From: Paraburkholderia flagellata
Lineage (GTDB): Bacteria; Pseudomonadota; Gammaproteobacteria; Burkholderiales; Burkholderiaceae
Direction: 5' to 3'
NCBI RefSeq assembly: GCF_021390645.1
Contig: NZ_JAJEJT010000004.1
Span: forward strand, 682,001 to 746,000
DNA: 64,000 nt
This document shows positions 8,128 to 17,575 of the stretch, piece after piece. Below the pieces are notes generated by a model. It had not been told where the DNA came from. It searched no databases and saw only the letters and a list, made by a program, of their open reading frames with translations. Each line of letters begins with the position of its first letter. Position 1 is the first letter of the stretch. The position numbers and the translations under genes are program-made.

Positions 8128-9512
8128 TGCGCCTCCAGCGGCGTTTTCACGAACGCTTCGGTGTCGGGCACCGAGAAGTCCTGCAGCGCGATGCGCCGCT
8201 CGATCTTGTAGTGTTCGACGCCCGTCAGCTCGCGCAGAATGCAGGAGTTGCGATAGCAGCTCATGCCAAGGTCGGGGTTGGTCAGGCCGTGGCTGTAGAG
8301 CCCCGCGTTCTGCACAAAGATCTCGCGCCCGCTCACGTCGATCGCATAGTTGCGCGAAAGGCGGTAACGCCCCTTGTCGTCCCAGCGGATGCGAGCGCGA
8401 ATGCCGTCGATGAAGCCGGGCACGTTCTGCCCATAGCCGGTCGCGAAGATCGCGCCATCGGTGACATGGGTGTATTGCACGCCCTCGTCGCGCTGCACGA
8501 AGCGCAGGTGAAAGCGGTCGTCGATATGGTCGTGATAACAGGCGCTCAACTCGGAATTGGTGATGAGACGCGCGCTATTGCTGCCGCGGCTGCGCCGGTC
8601 GTCGAGCAGGTCGTAAATCTGGTTGATGAGCGAGGCGTTGACGCCTTTGTAGAGACTGTCCTGCTTGGCGATGATGTTTTCGCGCACGCCGTCCGGCAGG
8701 TTGTAGAAGTAGTCGATGTAGTCGGGCGAGATCATTTCCAGCGTGAGCTTGGTGTTCTCCATCTGGAAGAAACGTGGCGAGCGCGTGATCCACGTGAGCC
8801 TGTAGGCGTGCTCGTCGCTCTCCTTGAGCAGGTCGTAGAAGATCTCGGCCGCGCTCTGGCCGCTGCCGATGACGGCAATCGAGCGCTTTTGCTGCAGCTC
8901 GGTCTTACGCGCGACGTAATGCGCGCTATGGATGCAACGCTCGCGCAACTCGCCGCAGCACGGCGGCAACTGCGGCACGGAGCCCACGCCGATCACGAGG
9001 CGCAAGGCGCGATGCGTGAACGGCTGGCCGGTGCGCACGTGGCGCCCGCTCACCACGTAATGGCCTTGTTGCGCGTCGTACTGAACGTGCTCCACATTCG
9101 AGCCGAACGCGATGCTCGAAAGCTGGCTGATGGCCCATTTGCAGTAGCGGTTATATTCGGCGCGGCTCAGATAAAAACGCTCGCGAATGTAATACGCATA
9201 GAGCTTGCCTTCCTGCTTGCAGTAATTGAGGAAGCTGAACTTGCTTTTGGGGTCCGCGAGACTCACGAGGTCGGCGAGAAATGGATTTTGCAGCGTGGTG
9301 TCGTCGATCAGCATGCCCGGGTGCCAGTCGAAATCCTCGTTGCGTTCGAGGAACAGGCCGCGCAGATCGCGGATCGGTTCGGCCAGGCACGCGAGGCTCA
9401 GGTTGAACGGCCCGAGGCCAATCGCCACGAAGTCGAGCACGGGCGAGCGCGGGCCTGGATCGACGTTAGTTATACTAATGATTGAACTTTCACCTGATGC
9501 GGAAAGGACCAT
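8124..9512 (-). CDS. alcA: Flavin-dependent amine N-monooxygenase, AlcA-like
   Basis: This 462-residue enzyme belongs to the IucD/PvdA/AlcA family of NADPH- and FAD-dependent N-hydroxylases. The FAD site is near residues 27-40 (DFVAIGLGPFNLSLACL), the NADPH site is IAVIGSGQSAAEIF, and the C-terminal ATGYGQNVPGF motif is present. In the alcaligin pathway this enzyme hydroxylates putrescine; related enzymes use lysine or ornithine, and the substrate cannot be read directly. The ATG at 9512 has GAGGT 8 bases upstream. It is the first gene of the operon, with a Fur-box-like sequence at 9603-9621. Confidence 0.92.
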   Translation of the reverse strand: MVLSASGESSIISITNVDPGPRSPVLDFVAIGLGPFNLSLACLAEPIRDLRGLFLERNEDFDWHPGMLIDDTTLQNPFLADLVSLADPKSKFSFLNYCKQEGKLYAYYIRERFYLSRAEYNRYCKWAISQLSSIAFGSNVEHVQYDAQQGHYVVSGRHVRTGQPFTHRALRLVIGVGSVPQLPPCCGELRERCIHSAHYVARKTELQQKRSIAVIGSGQSAAEIFYDLLKESDEHAYRLTWITRSPRFFQMENTKLTLEMISPDYIDYFYNLPDGVRENIIAKQDSLYKGVNASLINQIYDLLDDRRSRGSNSARLITNSELSACYHDHIDDRFHLRFVQRDEGVQYTHVTDGAIFATGYGQNVPGFIDGIRARIRWDDKGRYRLSRNYAIDVSGREIFVQNAGLYSHGLTNPDLGMSCYRNSCILRELTGVEHYKIERRIALQDFSVPDTEAFVKTPLEAQ

Positions 9513-9602
9513 GTCGAGTTACCTCATCGAAGGAGGAAGACGGCGAGAAGGTTCACGAGACGCAACCGCGCAACCGTTTGCGCGGGCGAGTGACGTTTCG
9601 AT

Positions 9603-9621
9603 GCGAATGAGAGTGATTCGC
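9603..9621 (-). promoter_or_regulatory. Candidate Fur box at the siderophore operon promoter
   Basis: GCGAATGAGAGTGATTCGC matches the 19-bp Fur consensus at 12 of 19 positions by hand and is itself a near-palindrome. It lies 91-109 bases upstream of the alcA-like start. On the minus strand a TATGAT (9635-9630) fits a -10 element just upstream, so Fur would cover the start point. Iron repression is inferred. Confidence 0.65.
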
Positions 9622-9835
9622 GTTTGAGGATCATAGAAAAGTCGCCGCGCAATGGCAAGAGCAAAACGCACTCGATCAGGATGCCAAACTATCGCGCCTG
9701 CCCAATACGCATCAAGGCTGGCATGTGCGATGGGCGGCAAAGTCCGGCTGCACCGGGGCGCGAGCGGAATCGGCTACGGCAGGGAAATAGTGGGGTTCGC
9801 AGCCGCAGCGCCCCATTTTTGGCGTCAAATCATCT

Positions 9836-9863
9836 GACAAAAACCCTCTGCACGGCAGGGGTT
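9836..9863 (-). terminator. Rho-independent terminator after yaiI
   Basis: Read on the minus strand, AACCC+CTGC pairs with GCAG+GGGTT (nine pairs, one bulged A, loop CGT) and is followed by a short T run. It lies 113 bases after the stop of the YaiI gene. The 340-base stretch 9622-9975 holds this terminator and the siderophore promoter; no gene is seen in it. Confidence 0.6.
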
Positions 9864-9975
9864 AGATGCGCGCGGGGAACATTTCGGCTCTAATCGCGCG
9901 CGATTCGCGTGTGCGGGGGCAGGGCGTTGGGCAATCGTGACGCGATGATCCCAAACGTCCGCTTGCGCTACGCTA

Positions 9976-10443
9976 TCAATCAGGTTTGCGCGGTGGCGGG
10001 CTATGTCGCGCCAGGAACCGGTCGAGCTGGCCGGCAAACGCTTTGCTGTCACGCGCGCTGAACGGTGCCGGACCGCCCGTTTCGATGCCTGCATTGCGCA
10101 GTTGATCCATCACGTCGCGCATCGTCAGCCGTTCCTGAATATTTTCGCGCGTGAACCAGTTGCCGCGCGGATCGAGCGCCTGCGCGCTTTTGTCGAGCAC
10201 GGCGGCGGCAAGCGGAATGTCGGCAGTGATCACGAGGTCGCCCGGCTCGACCAGTTCGACAATGCGGGCATCGGCCACGTCGAATCCCGCCGGCACCTGA
10301 ATCGACTTGATGAAGGGCGACGGCGGTGTGCGCAGATATTGGTTAGCAACCAGCGTCACCTGGACTTCGGCTCGCCGCGCGGCGCGAAACAGCATGTCCT
10401 TGATGACGGCGGGGCAGGCGTCAGCGTCGACCAGCACTTGCAT
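9976..10443 (-). CDS. yaiI: YaiI/YqxD family protein (DUF188)
   Basis: This 155-residue protein begins [18 protein letters not shown], the hallmark of the YaiI/YqxD family with its PIN-like acidic site (DADACP). Further conserved parts are [16 protein letters not shown] and LDPRGNWFT. The start at 10443 is chosen over the in-frame ATG at 10494 because it begins at the conserved VDADACP segment. The molecular function is unproven; a nuclease-type activity is suggested by the fold. It appears monocistronic, ending at the terminator at 9836-9863. Confidence 0.92.
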   Translation of the reverse strand: MQVLVDADACPAVIKDMLFRAARRAEVQVTLVANQYLRTPPSPFIKSIQVPAGFDVADARIVELVEPGDLVITADIPLAAAVLDKSAQALDPRGNWFTRENIQERLTMRDVMDQLRNAGIETGGPAPFSARDSKAFAGQLDRFLARHSPPPRKPD

Positions 10444-10660
10444 GTAGGTATTCCCGGCACAGTAAAGCGCGATCATATCGCACTCGTATCGCACTGCTGG
10501 CGATGCGCCGCGCGTCGCCCGACGTTTCCCGTTGCTCCGTTTCGCGGCAAGACATACGAGCTGTCACACAAGGGCCGTCGCAGGGATTCGACGATTGCTG
10601 CTGTTTCCGTGCGCTACGCTTCCCGGCCGCCGCCGCAAGCAGGCGGCCGCCGGGCGCGCT

Positions 10661-11491
10661 TCAAGCCAACGCTTTGGCGTGAAATGCCATATGTTCGCCG
10701 ATAAAGCTGGCGATGAAGTAATAACTGTGGTCGTAGCCTTCGCGAACGTTGAGATGCAGCGGGTGTCCTGCGTGTTCGCAGGCCGCCTGCAGCAGTTCCG
10801 GCCGTAACTGCGTGCTCAGGAATTCGTCGCCGCCGCCTTGCTCCACGAGTAGCGGCAACTTTTCGCTCGCATTGCCGACCAGTTCCACGGCGTCATACTG
10901 CTTCCACGTTTCGCGGTCATCGCCAAGGTAGGCGGCGAGCGCCTTTTCTCCCCACGGCACCTGGCTCGGCGCCACGATCGGCGAGAACGCGGATACGCTG
11001 CGATAACGGCCCGGATTGCGCAGCGCAACGACCAGCGCGCCATGCCCGCCCATCGAATGCCCGCTGATCGCTCGCGCGTCACTCGCGGCAAACCCGGCCT
11101 CGACAACGGCCGGCAATTCGGAGACCACGTAGTCGTACATGCGGAAGTGCTTTGCCCACGGTTCGCGCGTGGCGTTCACGTAGAAGCCTGCACCCTGGCC
11201 GAGATCGTAGTCGGGCGAATCGGGCACATCGCCGCCGCGCGGACTGGTGTCCGGCGCGACGACGATGATCCCGTGTTCCGCCGCGTAGCGTTGCACGCCT
11301 GCCTTGGTGATGAAGTTCTGCTCGGTGCAGGTCAGGCCCGAAAGCCAGTACAACACGGGGCATTTCTGCCCACGCAACGCGGCCTCGGGCAGATAGACGC
11401 CGAACTTCATTTCGCCGCCAACGGTGGAAGAGGCGTGCTTCCAGACCTCCTGGCTGCCGCCGTGGCTGACGTGTTTCTCAATGCGCTGCAT
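10661..11491 (-). CDS. fghA: S-formylglutathione hydrolase
   Basis: This 276-residue alpha/beta hydrolase of esterase-D type hydrolyses S-formylglutathione to formate and glutathione, the last step of glutathione-dependent formaldehyde oxidation. The nucleophile elbow GHSMGGHGAL and the C-terminal catalytic histidine in GYDHSYYFI are visible, as is the family segment LYWLSGLTCTEQNF. It is the last gene of the frmR-adh-gfa-fghA operon, 6 bases after gfa. A long GC-rich hairpin at about 10622-10653 follows the stop but lacks a T run. Confidence 0.96.
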   Translation of the reverse strand: MQRIEKHVSHGGSQEVWKHASSTVGGEMKFGVYLPEAALRGQKCPVLYWLSGLTCTEQNFITKAGVQRYAAEHGIIVVAPDTSPRGGDVPDSPDYDLGQGAGFYVNATREPWAKHFRMYDYVVSELPAVVEAGFAASDARAISGHSMGGHGALVVALRNPGRYRSVSAFSPIVAPSQVPWGEKALAAYLGDDRETWKQYDAVELVGNASEKLPLLVEQGGGDEFLSTQLRPELLQAACEHAGHPLHLNVREGYDHSYYFIASFIGEHMAFHAKALA

Positions 11492-11497
11492 AAGCGG

Positions 11498-12073
11498 TCA
11501 GGCCTCCCGGTAAGTGCCCTTGGCCTTGGCGGCCTGGGCGGAGAGAAGATCCATCAGCGCGGGACTCAGGCAGTCGTACGGCTCAAGGCCCTTGTCGCGC
11601 AGCGTTTGGCGCACGTCGGCCATGGCCGAAGGCGGCGTGCCGCTCTCGATGATCGAGGAGACGAAGGCCGCGAAGCCGGGGCCGTCCCAGCCGGCGTCCT
11701 TCGAAAGCTCCGTGTGAATGAAGTCGAGGCCGTAGAACGCGTGGTCCTTCTTCTCGATGCGGCCATACAGATGCGTGCCGCAGGCGGTGCAGGCATGGCG
11801 CAGGATCGTGGCCTTGTCGTCCACGACCTTCAGCTTTTCCCCATGCGCCGTGACCGTCACCTTGTCGCGCGGCACGACACCCACCACAGAAAACAGCGCC
11901 CCTGCGGGCTTCCAGCACTGGGTGCATCCGCAGGCATGGTTGAACAAGACCTGCGAGTCGATGCGCACTTCGACGGGGTCTTGCGCGCACTGGCAGCGCA
12001 GCGTGCCGCCGGCGAAGTTCTCGGCACCTTTCTGAATGCCGCGATCAACCGTGGGGTGAATGGCTGAGGCCAT
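11498..12073 (-). CDS. gfa: S-(hydroxymethyl)glutathione synthase (Gfa)
   Basis: This 191-residue zinc protein of the GFA family accelerates condensation of formaldehyde with glutathione. The zinc-binding cysteines are all present: C27-x-C29, C48-x-C50-x2-C53 and C95-x2-C98. It lies between the class III dehydrogenase and fghA genes on the same strand with gaps of 22 and 6 bases. Whether Gfa is a true catalyst or a glutathione carrier in vivo is debated, but the context here is fully canonical. Confidence 0.96.
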   Translation of the reverse strand: MASAIHPTVDRGIQKGAENFAGGTLRCQCAQDPVEVRIDSQVLFNHACGCTQCWKPAGALFSVVGVVPRDKVTVTAHGEKLKVVDDKATILRHACTACGTHLYGRIEKKDHAFYGLDFIHTELSKDAGWDGPGFAAFVSSIIESGTPPSAMADVRQTLRDKGLEPYDCLSPALMDLLSAQAAKAKGTYREA

Positions 12074-12095
12074 GGTCTCTCTCCTTCCTTGCGTG

Positions 12096-13262
<1,167 letters not shown>

Positions 13263-13535
13263 CTAGCGTAGATAGGTTCGAACGAGGGTCACGACATCAT
13301 CGATCGTTCCTGGGGACTCCGCTGATCCCGCAAGGTGGGTGAACTCTTCGCGCAAGTGGCTTTCGAGCACACCGGCCATCACGCCGTTGATCGCGCCGCG
13401 AATCGCCGCCAGTTGCTGGAGCACCGGCGCGCAGTCGGCGCCTTCCTCCAGCGCGCGCTCCAGCGCGTCCAGTTGGCCGCGAACCTTGCGCACGCGCGTC
13501 AGCACGCGCTTCTTTTCTTCGGGGGAATGAGGCAT
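13263..13535 (-). CDS. frmR: FrmR-type formaldehyde-responsive repressor
   Basis: This 90-residue protein of the CsoR/RcnR/FrmR family starts [20 protein letters not shown]. It keeps Pro2 and Cys35, the pair cross-linked by formaldehyde in E. coli FrmR, and His60. The start is fixed by the family's conserved MP N-terminus; the ORF open further upstream is unrelated sequence. It is the first gene of the formaldehyde operon, and two CsoR/FrmR-like operator sequences lie 21-58 bases upstream, so autorepression relieved by formaldehyde is expected. Confidence 0.94.
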   Translation of the reverse strand: MPHSPEEKKRVLTRVRKVRGQLDALERALEEGADCAPVLQQLAAIRGAINGVMAGVLESHLREEFTHLAGSAESPGTIDDVVTLVRTYLR

Positions 13536-13555
13536 GACAGCATCGATATTATGGA

Positions 13556-13593
13556 TACTGTGGGGCAGTATAGGGCAATACTGCCGGGGAGTA
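13556..13593. promoter_or_regulatory. Two candidate FrmR/CsoR-type operators
   Basis: TACTGTGGGGCAGTA (13556-13570) and TACTGCCGGGGAGTA (13579-13593) both follow the TACTG-N5-(C/G)AGTA pattern of RcnR/CsoR/FrmR operators with a G tract in the centre. Their start-to-start distance is 23 bases, about two helical turns. They lie directly upstream of frmR. Confidence 0.65.
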
Positions 13594-13800
13594 TACGTCC
13601 GCATCGATTTTGCTAACGTAATGCCTGGTGAATATCGGGGCTGTTGCTCAGGGCATGCGGCGCATAATGGGTCCATGCTGGTCCCTGGCCGCGACGAGGT
13701 TGTATGCGCTGCACAAACTGCGGATTCGAGAATCTCAATGAGCGATGCGTGAACGATCGGTGACGGACGTGGATGAGCGTACCGACCGAGGAGGCGACTC

Positions 13801-14862
13801 ATGGCGACGATGCGAACAAGGAGCCAGAAAAAAGACCACGACCCCGCGGCGCCCAGGCAGATCGCGCTGGCGTTGCAGGGCGGCGGGATGCACGGCGCGT
13901 TCACATGGGGCGTGATCGACCGCCTGCTCGAAGATGAAAGGCTGACGATAGAAGGCGTGAGCGCGACCAGCGCCGGCGCAATGAACGGCGCGGTGCTTGC
14001 GTACGGGCTGTTGAAGGGGGGCGTGGGCGGTGCACGCCAGGCGTTGCACGACTTCTGGGAGGCGGTGGCCGAGTCGGCCGAGCGCAACAACCCGCTGCGC
14101 TGGATTCCGTGGCTCAAGGGCTCGCACAGCTTTGGGCTCGATCATTCGCCGCTCTATGCGGTTGCCGACATCATGCTGCGCGTGTTCTCGCCTTACCAGT
14201 TCAATCCGGGCAACGTGAACCCGCTGCGCCAGGTGCTCGAAAGCCAGGTTGACTTTGCCGCGCTGCGCAAGGCGTGCCCCATTCTGCTGTACCTGTGCGC
14301 AACCAACGTGGAGACGGGCAAGATACGCCTCTTCACGGGTGAGGATATTTGCGCGGACGCCGTGCTCGCCTCCGCATGCGTGCCGACTCTGTTCCATGCC
14401 GTCACGATCGCGGGCGAGCACTACTGGGACGGCGGCTATATGGGCAACCCGGCCATTTATCCGCTGATCTACCACTGCAAGACGCGCGACGTGGTGATCG
14501 TCCACATCAATCCGCTCGTGCGGCCAGGCGTCCCGGTCACGGCGGCGGACATTCTGAACCGCATCAACGAGATCAGTTTCAACTCGTCGCTCATGCGCGA
14601 AATGCGCGCAATTGCCTTCGTCACGGAGTTGATCCAGCAAGGCAAACTCGCTCAGGAGGAGATGAAGGAAATGCTGATCCATTCGATCCGCTCCGACGCC
14701 GCCATGTGCGCGCTCAGCGTGTCGAGCAAGTACAACGCGGATTGGGATTTTCTGTGCAAACTGCGCGACAACGGCCGCAAGGAAGCCGATGCCTGGCTCA
14801 CGCAGCATTATGCGGATATCGGTCGGCGTTCGAGCATCGACATTCGCGAAGAATTTCTCTGA
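13801..14862 (+). CDS. Patatin-like phospholipase
   Basis: This 353-residue cytoplasmic-type patatin hydrolase has the oxyanion-hole motif [12 protein letters not shown] (residues 26-37), a nucleophile elbow ATSAGAMNG with Ser57 (Ala replaces the first Gly of G-x-S-x-G, as in several relatives), and the dyad aspartate in YWDGGYMGN. The family hydrolyses acyl esters of phospholipids or other lipids; the substrate here is unknown. It is followed 41 bases later by an HD-domain gene and a small overlapping gene, probably one transcript. Confidence 0.9.
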   Translation: MATMRTRSQKKDHDPAAPRQIALALQGGGMHGAFTWGVIDRLLEDERLTIEGVSATSAGAMNGAVLAYGLLKGGVGGARQALHDFWEAVAESAERNNPLRWIPWLKGSHSFGLDHSPLYAVADIMLRVFSPYQFNPGNVNPLRQVLESQVDFAALRKACPILLYLCATNVETGKIRLFTGEDICADAVLASACVPTLFHAVTIAGEHYWDGGYMGNPAIYPLIYHCKTRDVVIVHINPLVRPGVPVTAADILNRINEISFNSSLMREMRAIAFVTELIQQGKLAQEEMKEMLIHSIRSDAAMCALSVSSKYNADWDFLCKLRDNGRKEADAWLTQHYADIGRRSSIDIREEFL

Positions 14863-14903
14863 AAAATTTCACTGAAAATCGCGCAATGCGCAAAGGAGCA
14901 GAG

Positions 14904-15527
14904 GTGAACCGCACGCAGGGGCGCTTCGTCGAGTTATGGTTGCGCAGCGGGGGAGCGAACGCCGAGGCCGTCTATGCCGATCTCGCGCGTCGCTATGGCG
15001 AACCGGGGCGGCACTATCACACGTTGCACCACGTGCGCCGCTGCCTGCGCGATTTCGATCAGGCGCGCGAAGTCATTGCGCAGGGCGATCTCGTGGAGCT
15101 TGCGCTGTGGTGCCACGATGTGATCTATGTTCCAGGCGCCAGGGATAATGAGCAGCGCAGTGCGGAGTGGTTGCGGCGCTGCGCAGGCGATCGTATTGCA
15201 ACATGCGAGCGCATTTGCGAAGCGATTCTCGCGACCCGGCATACCGGCGTTCCCGATGAACTGGATGTGCGCTTCGTATGCGACATCGATCTCGCTTCAC
15301 TCGGCGCGCCGCGCCGCCAGTTTCGTGATAACGGCGTGCGCCTGAGAGCCGAGCGCCCGGACCTCGACGACCGTGCGTATGCCATGCACGAGCAAAAGTT
15401 GCTGCAAGGTCTCCTCGCGCGGCCGCGCATCTACCTGACCGATTACTTTCATTCACATTGCGAGGCGGCGGCACGCGCCAATCTCGCGTGGCGGCTCGCA
15501 CGGCCGATGCCGGGCGCTGCCCCATGA
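14904..15527 (+). CDS. HD-superfamily metal-dependent phosphohydrolase-like protein (COG4339 type)
   Basis: This 207-residue protein contains H-x-L-H-H (HYHTLHHVRRCL) and the HD pair in LALWCHDVIYVPG, the metal site of HD-domain hydrolases, with DNEQRSA after it as in the COG4339 group. No substrate is known for that group. A GTG at 14904 with AAGGAG 5 bases upstream is the preferred start; an ATG at 14886 in the same frame would add six residues but has no ribosome site. It shares its stop with the start of the next gene (ATGA). Confidence 0.82.
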   Translation: MNRTQGRFVELWLRSGGANAEAVYADLARRYGEPGRHYHTLHHVRRCLRDFDQAREVIAQGDLVELALWCHDVIYVPGARDNEQRSAEWLRRCAGDRIATCERICEAILATRHTGVPDELDVRFVCDIDLASLGAPRRQFRDNGVRLRAERPDLDDRAYAMHEQKLLQGLLARPRIYLTDYFHSHCEAAARANLAWRLARPMPGAAP

Positions 15528-15691
15528 GCCCGGGTATGCAAATCCATGGTTTGCTCAGGCAAGTGCTGGAAGACGTCATGTCGGTCATGGACGACGTGAC
15601 GCTTCCCGGCGCGTATCACGCCGCGTTTCTCGACAAGACCAACGAGATGCTGCGCGCGCTCGAAATGCGCCATGCACAAGAGGAGGAGTAA
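15524..15691 (+). CDS. Small hypothetical protein, translationally coupled
   Basis: This 55-codon ORF starts in an ATGA overlap with the HD-domain gene. It encodes a small acidic, probably helical protein (VLEDVMSVMDDVTLPGAYHAAFLDK...). The overlap and amphipathic sequence suggest it is real and co-translated. Its stop abuts, without a gap, the stop of the histidine kinase gene on the other strand. No family is recognised. An internal ATG at 15536 is an alternative start. Confidence 0.55.
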   Translation: MSPGMQIHGLLRQVLEDVMSVMDDVTLPGAYHAAFLDKTNEMLRALEMRHAQEEE

Positions 15692-17575
15692 TTACCTGAG
15701 TTCGTTGTCGGCTGGCAGGTCCCGGCTGACGATTTCTGGTGTTTCGCTGAACACGATACGAACTATCGAACCCGGCCCGTCCCGGCTTTCGATACGAAAC
15801 TGCGCGCCGATCATCCGTGCGCGCTCCCGCATGCCCTGTAGCCCATACGAATTACCACGGATCGCTTTCGCGACATCGAATCCGCTGCCATCGTCATGGA
15901 CCTCGAGTTCGAAATGATCGTGGATGCGACGCAGGACGACCTGGGCATGCGAGGCCTGCGCGTGCCGGCTGACGTTGGTGAGCGCCTCCTGCACGATACG
16001 AAAAACAGCCGTCGCACGGTCGTCGCTCAACGTAGGTTCACGGCCTTCGAGCCGGAACGTGCAAACCGTTGCATTGTGCCGTGTGAAGTCCTGAACGAGC
16101 CATTCGAGCGCGGAAAGGAGTCCGAAGTTCAGCGCGGCAGGCCGCAAGTGACTCGCGACGTTGCGCACGATGTCGATGGTGCGTTCGGCCAGACTTCCGA
16201 TGTCGCCCACCTTTTGTTTCCACTCGGCGCCGTGAGTCAGCGCGAGCTTGAGCAAAGAAACGTTGATCTTGATTGCGGTGAGCAATTGGCCCAGTTCGTC
16301 GTGGATGGTCATGGCGATCTGGCGCCGCTCTTCCTCGCGGATCGATTCCTGATGGGACGAAAGCTGCCGCAACTGCTCGCGTGAATGCCGAAGCAACTGC
16401 TCGGTACGCGTGCGTTCGCGCACTTCCTCCTCGAGCTGATCGCGATGGCGCGTGAGTATCTCCATCGCCTGCTTGCGGCCGGAGATGTCGGTCAACTGCC
16501 CTTCGAGGCATTGTGGTCCCGTGCCGTCGTAGCGTATGCCGCGGGCGTTGAGCTGGCACCACACCGCGGTGCCGTCGGCGCGAGTCAGCTCGATTTCCAG
16601 CCCTGCGATCTTGCCGGCCAGGTGCAGCATGGCGAACAGTTGCGCCGTATTCTCGCCCGAGTATGGCGGTGGCGCGTGAACGGCGCACGCGTTATCGCCG
16701 AGCGCAGCCATCATGCTCTGAACGTCACGATAGCCGAGCAGTTGAGCCATCGCGGGATTGGCGTCGCGCAGCTTGCCATTGCGATCGAGTACGAAGAATC
16801 CTTCGAGTGAATTCTCGATGATGCTGCGGTATTTACGCTCGCTCTCCCTGAGCGATGCGGTCGAATCGCTCAATCGTTCGGCCATTACGTTCACGCGTGC
16901 CGCCAGCCGTCCGAGTTCGACACTGGATTCGATCGCGCACCGGCTGTCCAGATCGCCGGATGCGATGCGGTCGACCATTTCCTCCAGGCGTCGTATGGGT
17001 TCGCGCACCAGGTGTTTGATAAGCAGAAAGGTCGTGACATACACCACAGCGAGCACGAGCACCAGTGTTCCCAGCACCGCCGCGCGCGCGGCTTCGAAAC
17101 CGCGGTCGGCAGCGGCCCTCGTCAATACCACTCGGACCTCGCCGATCTTTTCGGGCGGTGCGTTGCCGGGTGGGGTGAATGCTATCGGCCGCACGCGCAC
17201 CACGCGCGCCTGCGGGTCAGGCATCGGCGCATTGCTCGCGTCGGCGAGCACGCCATAATTGGTCGCGGTAACGGTGAAGCTCACCACCTCCGGATTCGGT
17301 TTGAGCACGTTCAGTTGCCGTGCAATCGCCTCGCGATCGACATTCCATAGCGGCTGCGCAAGCGATTGACTCAGCAGATCGGCAATGCGGTTCGCGCGTT
17401 CATCGAGTTCCGCGATCCGGCGCTCGCGCGCATGTTCCAGCAGGAAGAAAGCCGACGTTCCCGCCACCAGCGTACAGAGCACGAGCAGCGAGAGCACGAG
17501 CCGTGCATGCAGGCTGCGTGGAAAGCGCACTCGGGAAACGGTCTGCGAAGGGGCTCGCAACGGGGTTTGCAGCAT
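15692..17575 (-). CDS. NarX-type membrane sensor histidine kinase (HAMP-PAS-HisKA_3-HATPase)
   Basis: This 628-residue kinase has transmembrane segments at about 25-46 and 165-187 enclosing a periplasmic sensor, then HAMP (188-240), PAS (245-370), a HisKA_3 dimerisation domain with phosphoacceptor H425 in MTIHDELGQLL, and an HATPase domain (ALTNVSRHA, DDGSGFD, GLQGMRERA). Its ATG overlaps the stop of the periplasmic binding protein gene (TGATG), so the two are co-translated and the binding protein probably presents a ligand to the sensor. The LuxR-type regulator at 20909 is the likely partner. Confidence 0.92.
   Translation of the reverse strand: MLQTPLRAPSQTVSRVRFPRSLHARLVLSLLVLCTLVAGTSAFFLLEHARERRIAELDERANRIADLLSQSLAQPLWNVDREAIARQLNVLKPNPEVVSFTVTATNYGVLADASNAPMPDPQARVVRVRPIAFTPPGNAPPEKIGEVRVVLTRAAADRGFEAARAAVLGTLVLVLAVVYVTTFLLIKHLVREPIRRLEEMVDRIASGDLDSRCAIESSVELGRLAARVNVMAERLSDSTASLRESERKYRSIIENSLEGFFVLDRNGKLRDANPAMAQLLGYRDVQSMMAALGDNACAVHAPPPYSGENTAQLFAMLHLAGKIAGLEIELTRADGTAVWCQLNARGIRYDGTGPQCLEGQLTDISGRKQAMEILTRHRDQLEEEVRERTRTEQLLRHSREQLRQLSSHQESIREEERRQIAMTIHDELGQLLTAIKINVSLLKLALTHGAEWKQKVGDIGSLAERTIDIVRNVASHLRPAALNFGLLSALEWLVQDFTRHNATVCTFRLEGREPTLSDDRATAVFRIVQEALTNVSRHAQASHAQVVLRRIHDHFELEVHDDGSGFDVAKAIRGNSYGLQGMRERARMIGAQFRIESRDGPGSIVRIVFSETPEIVSRDLPADNELR

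Noticed and set aside
4401-9512. Aerobactin or rhizobactin locus
   Set aside because: Only one NIS synthetase is present, there is no second IucA-type gene, and the FhuF-like plus Rieske pair at the end matches the alcaligin arrangement better.
10622-10653. Strong GC-rich hairpin after fghA as a terminator
   Set aside because: The stem has mismatches and no T run follows in either direction, so it is mentioned only with the gene.
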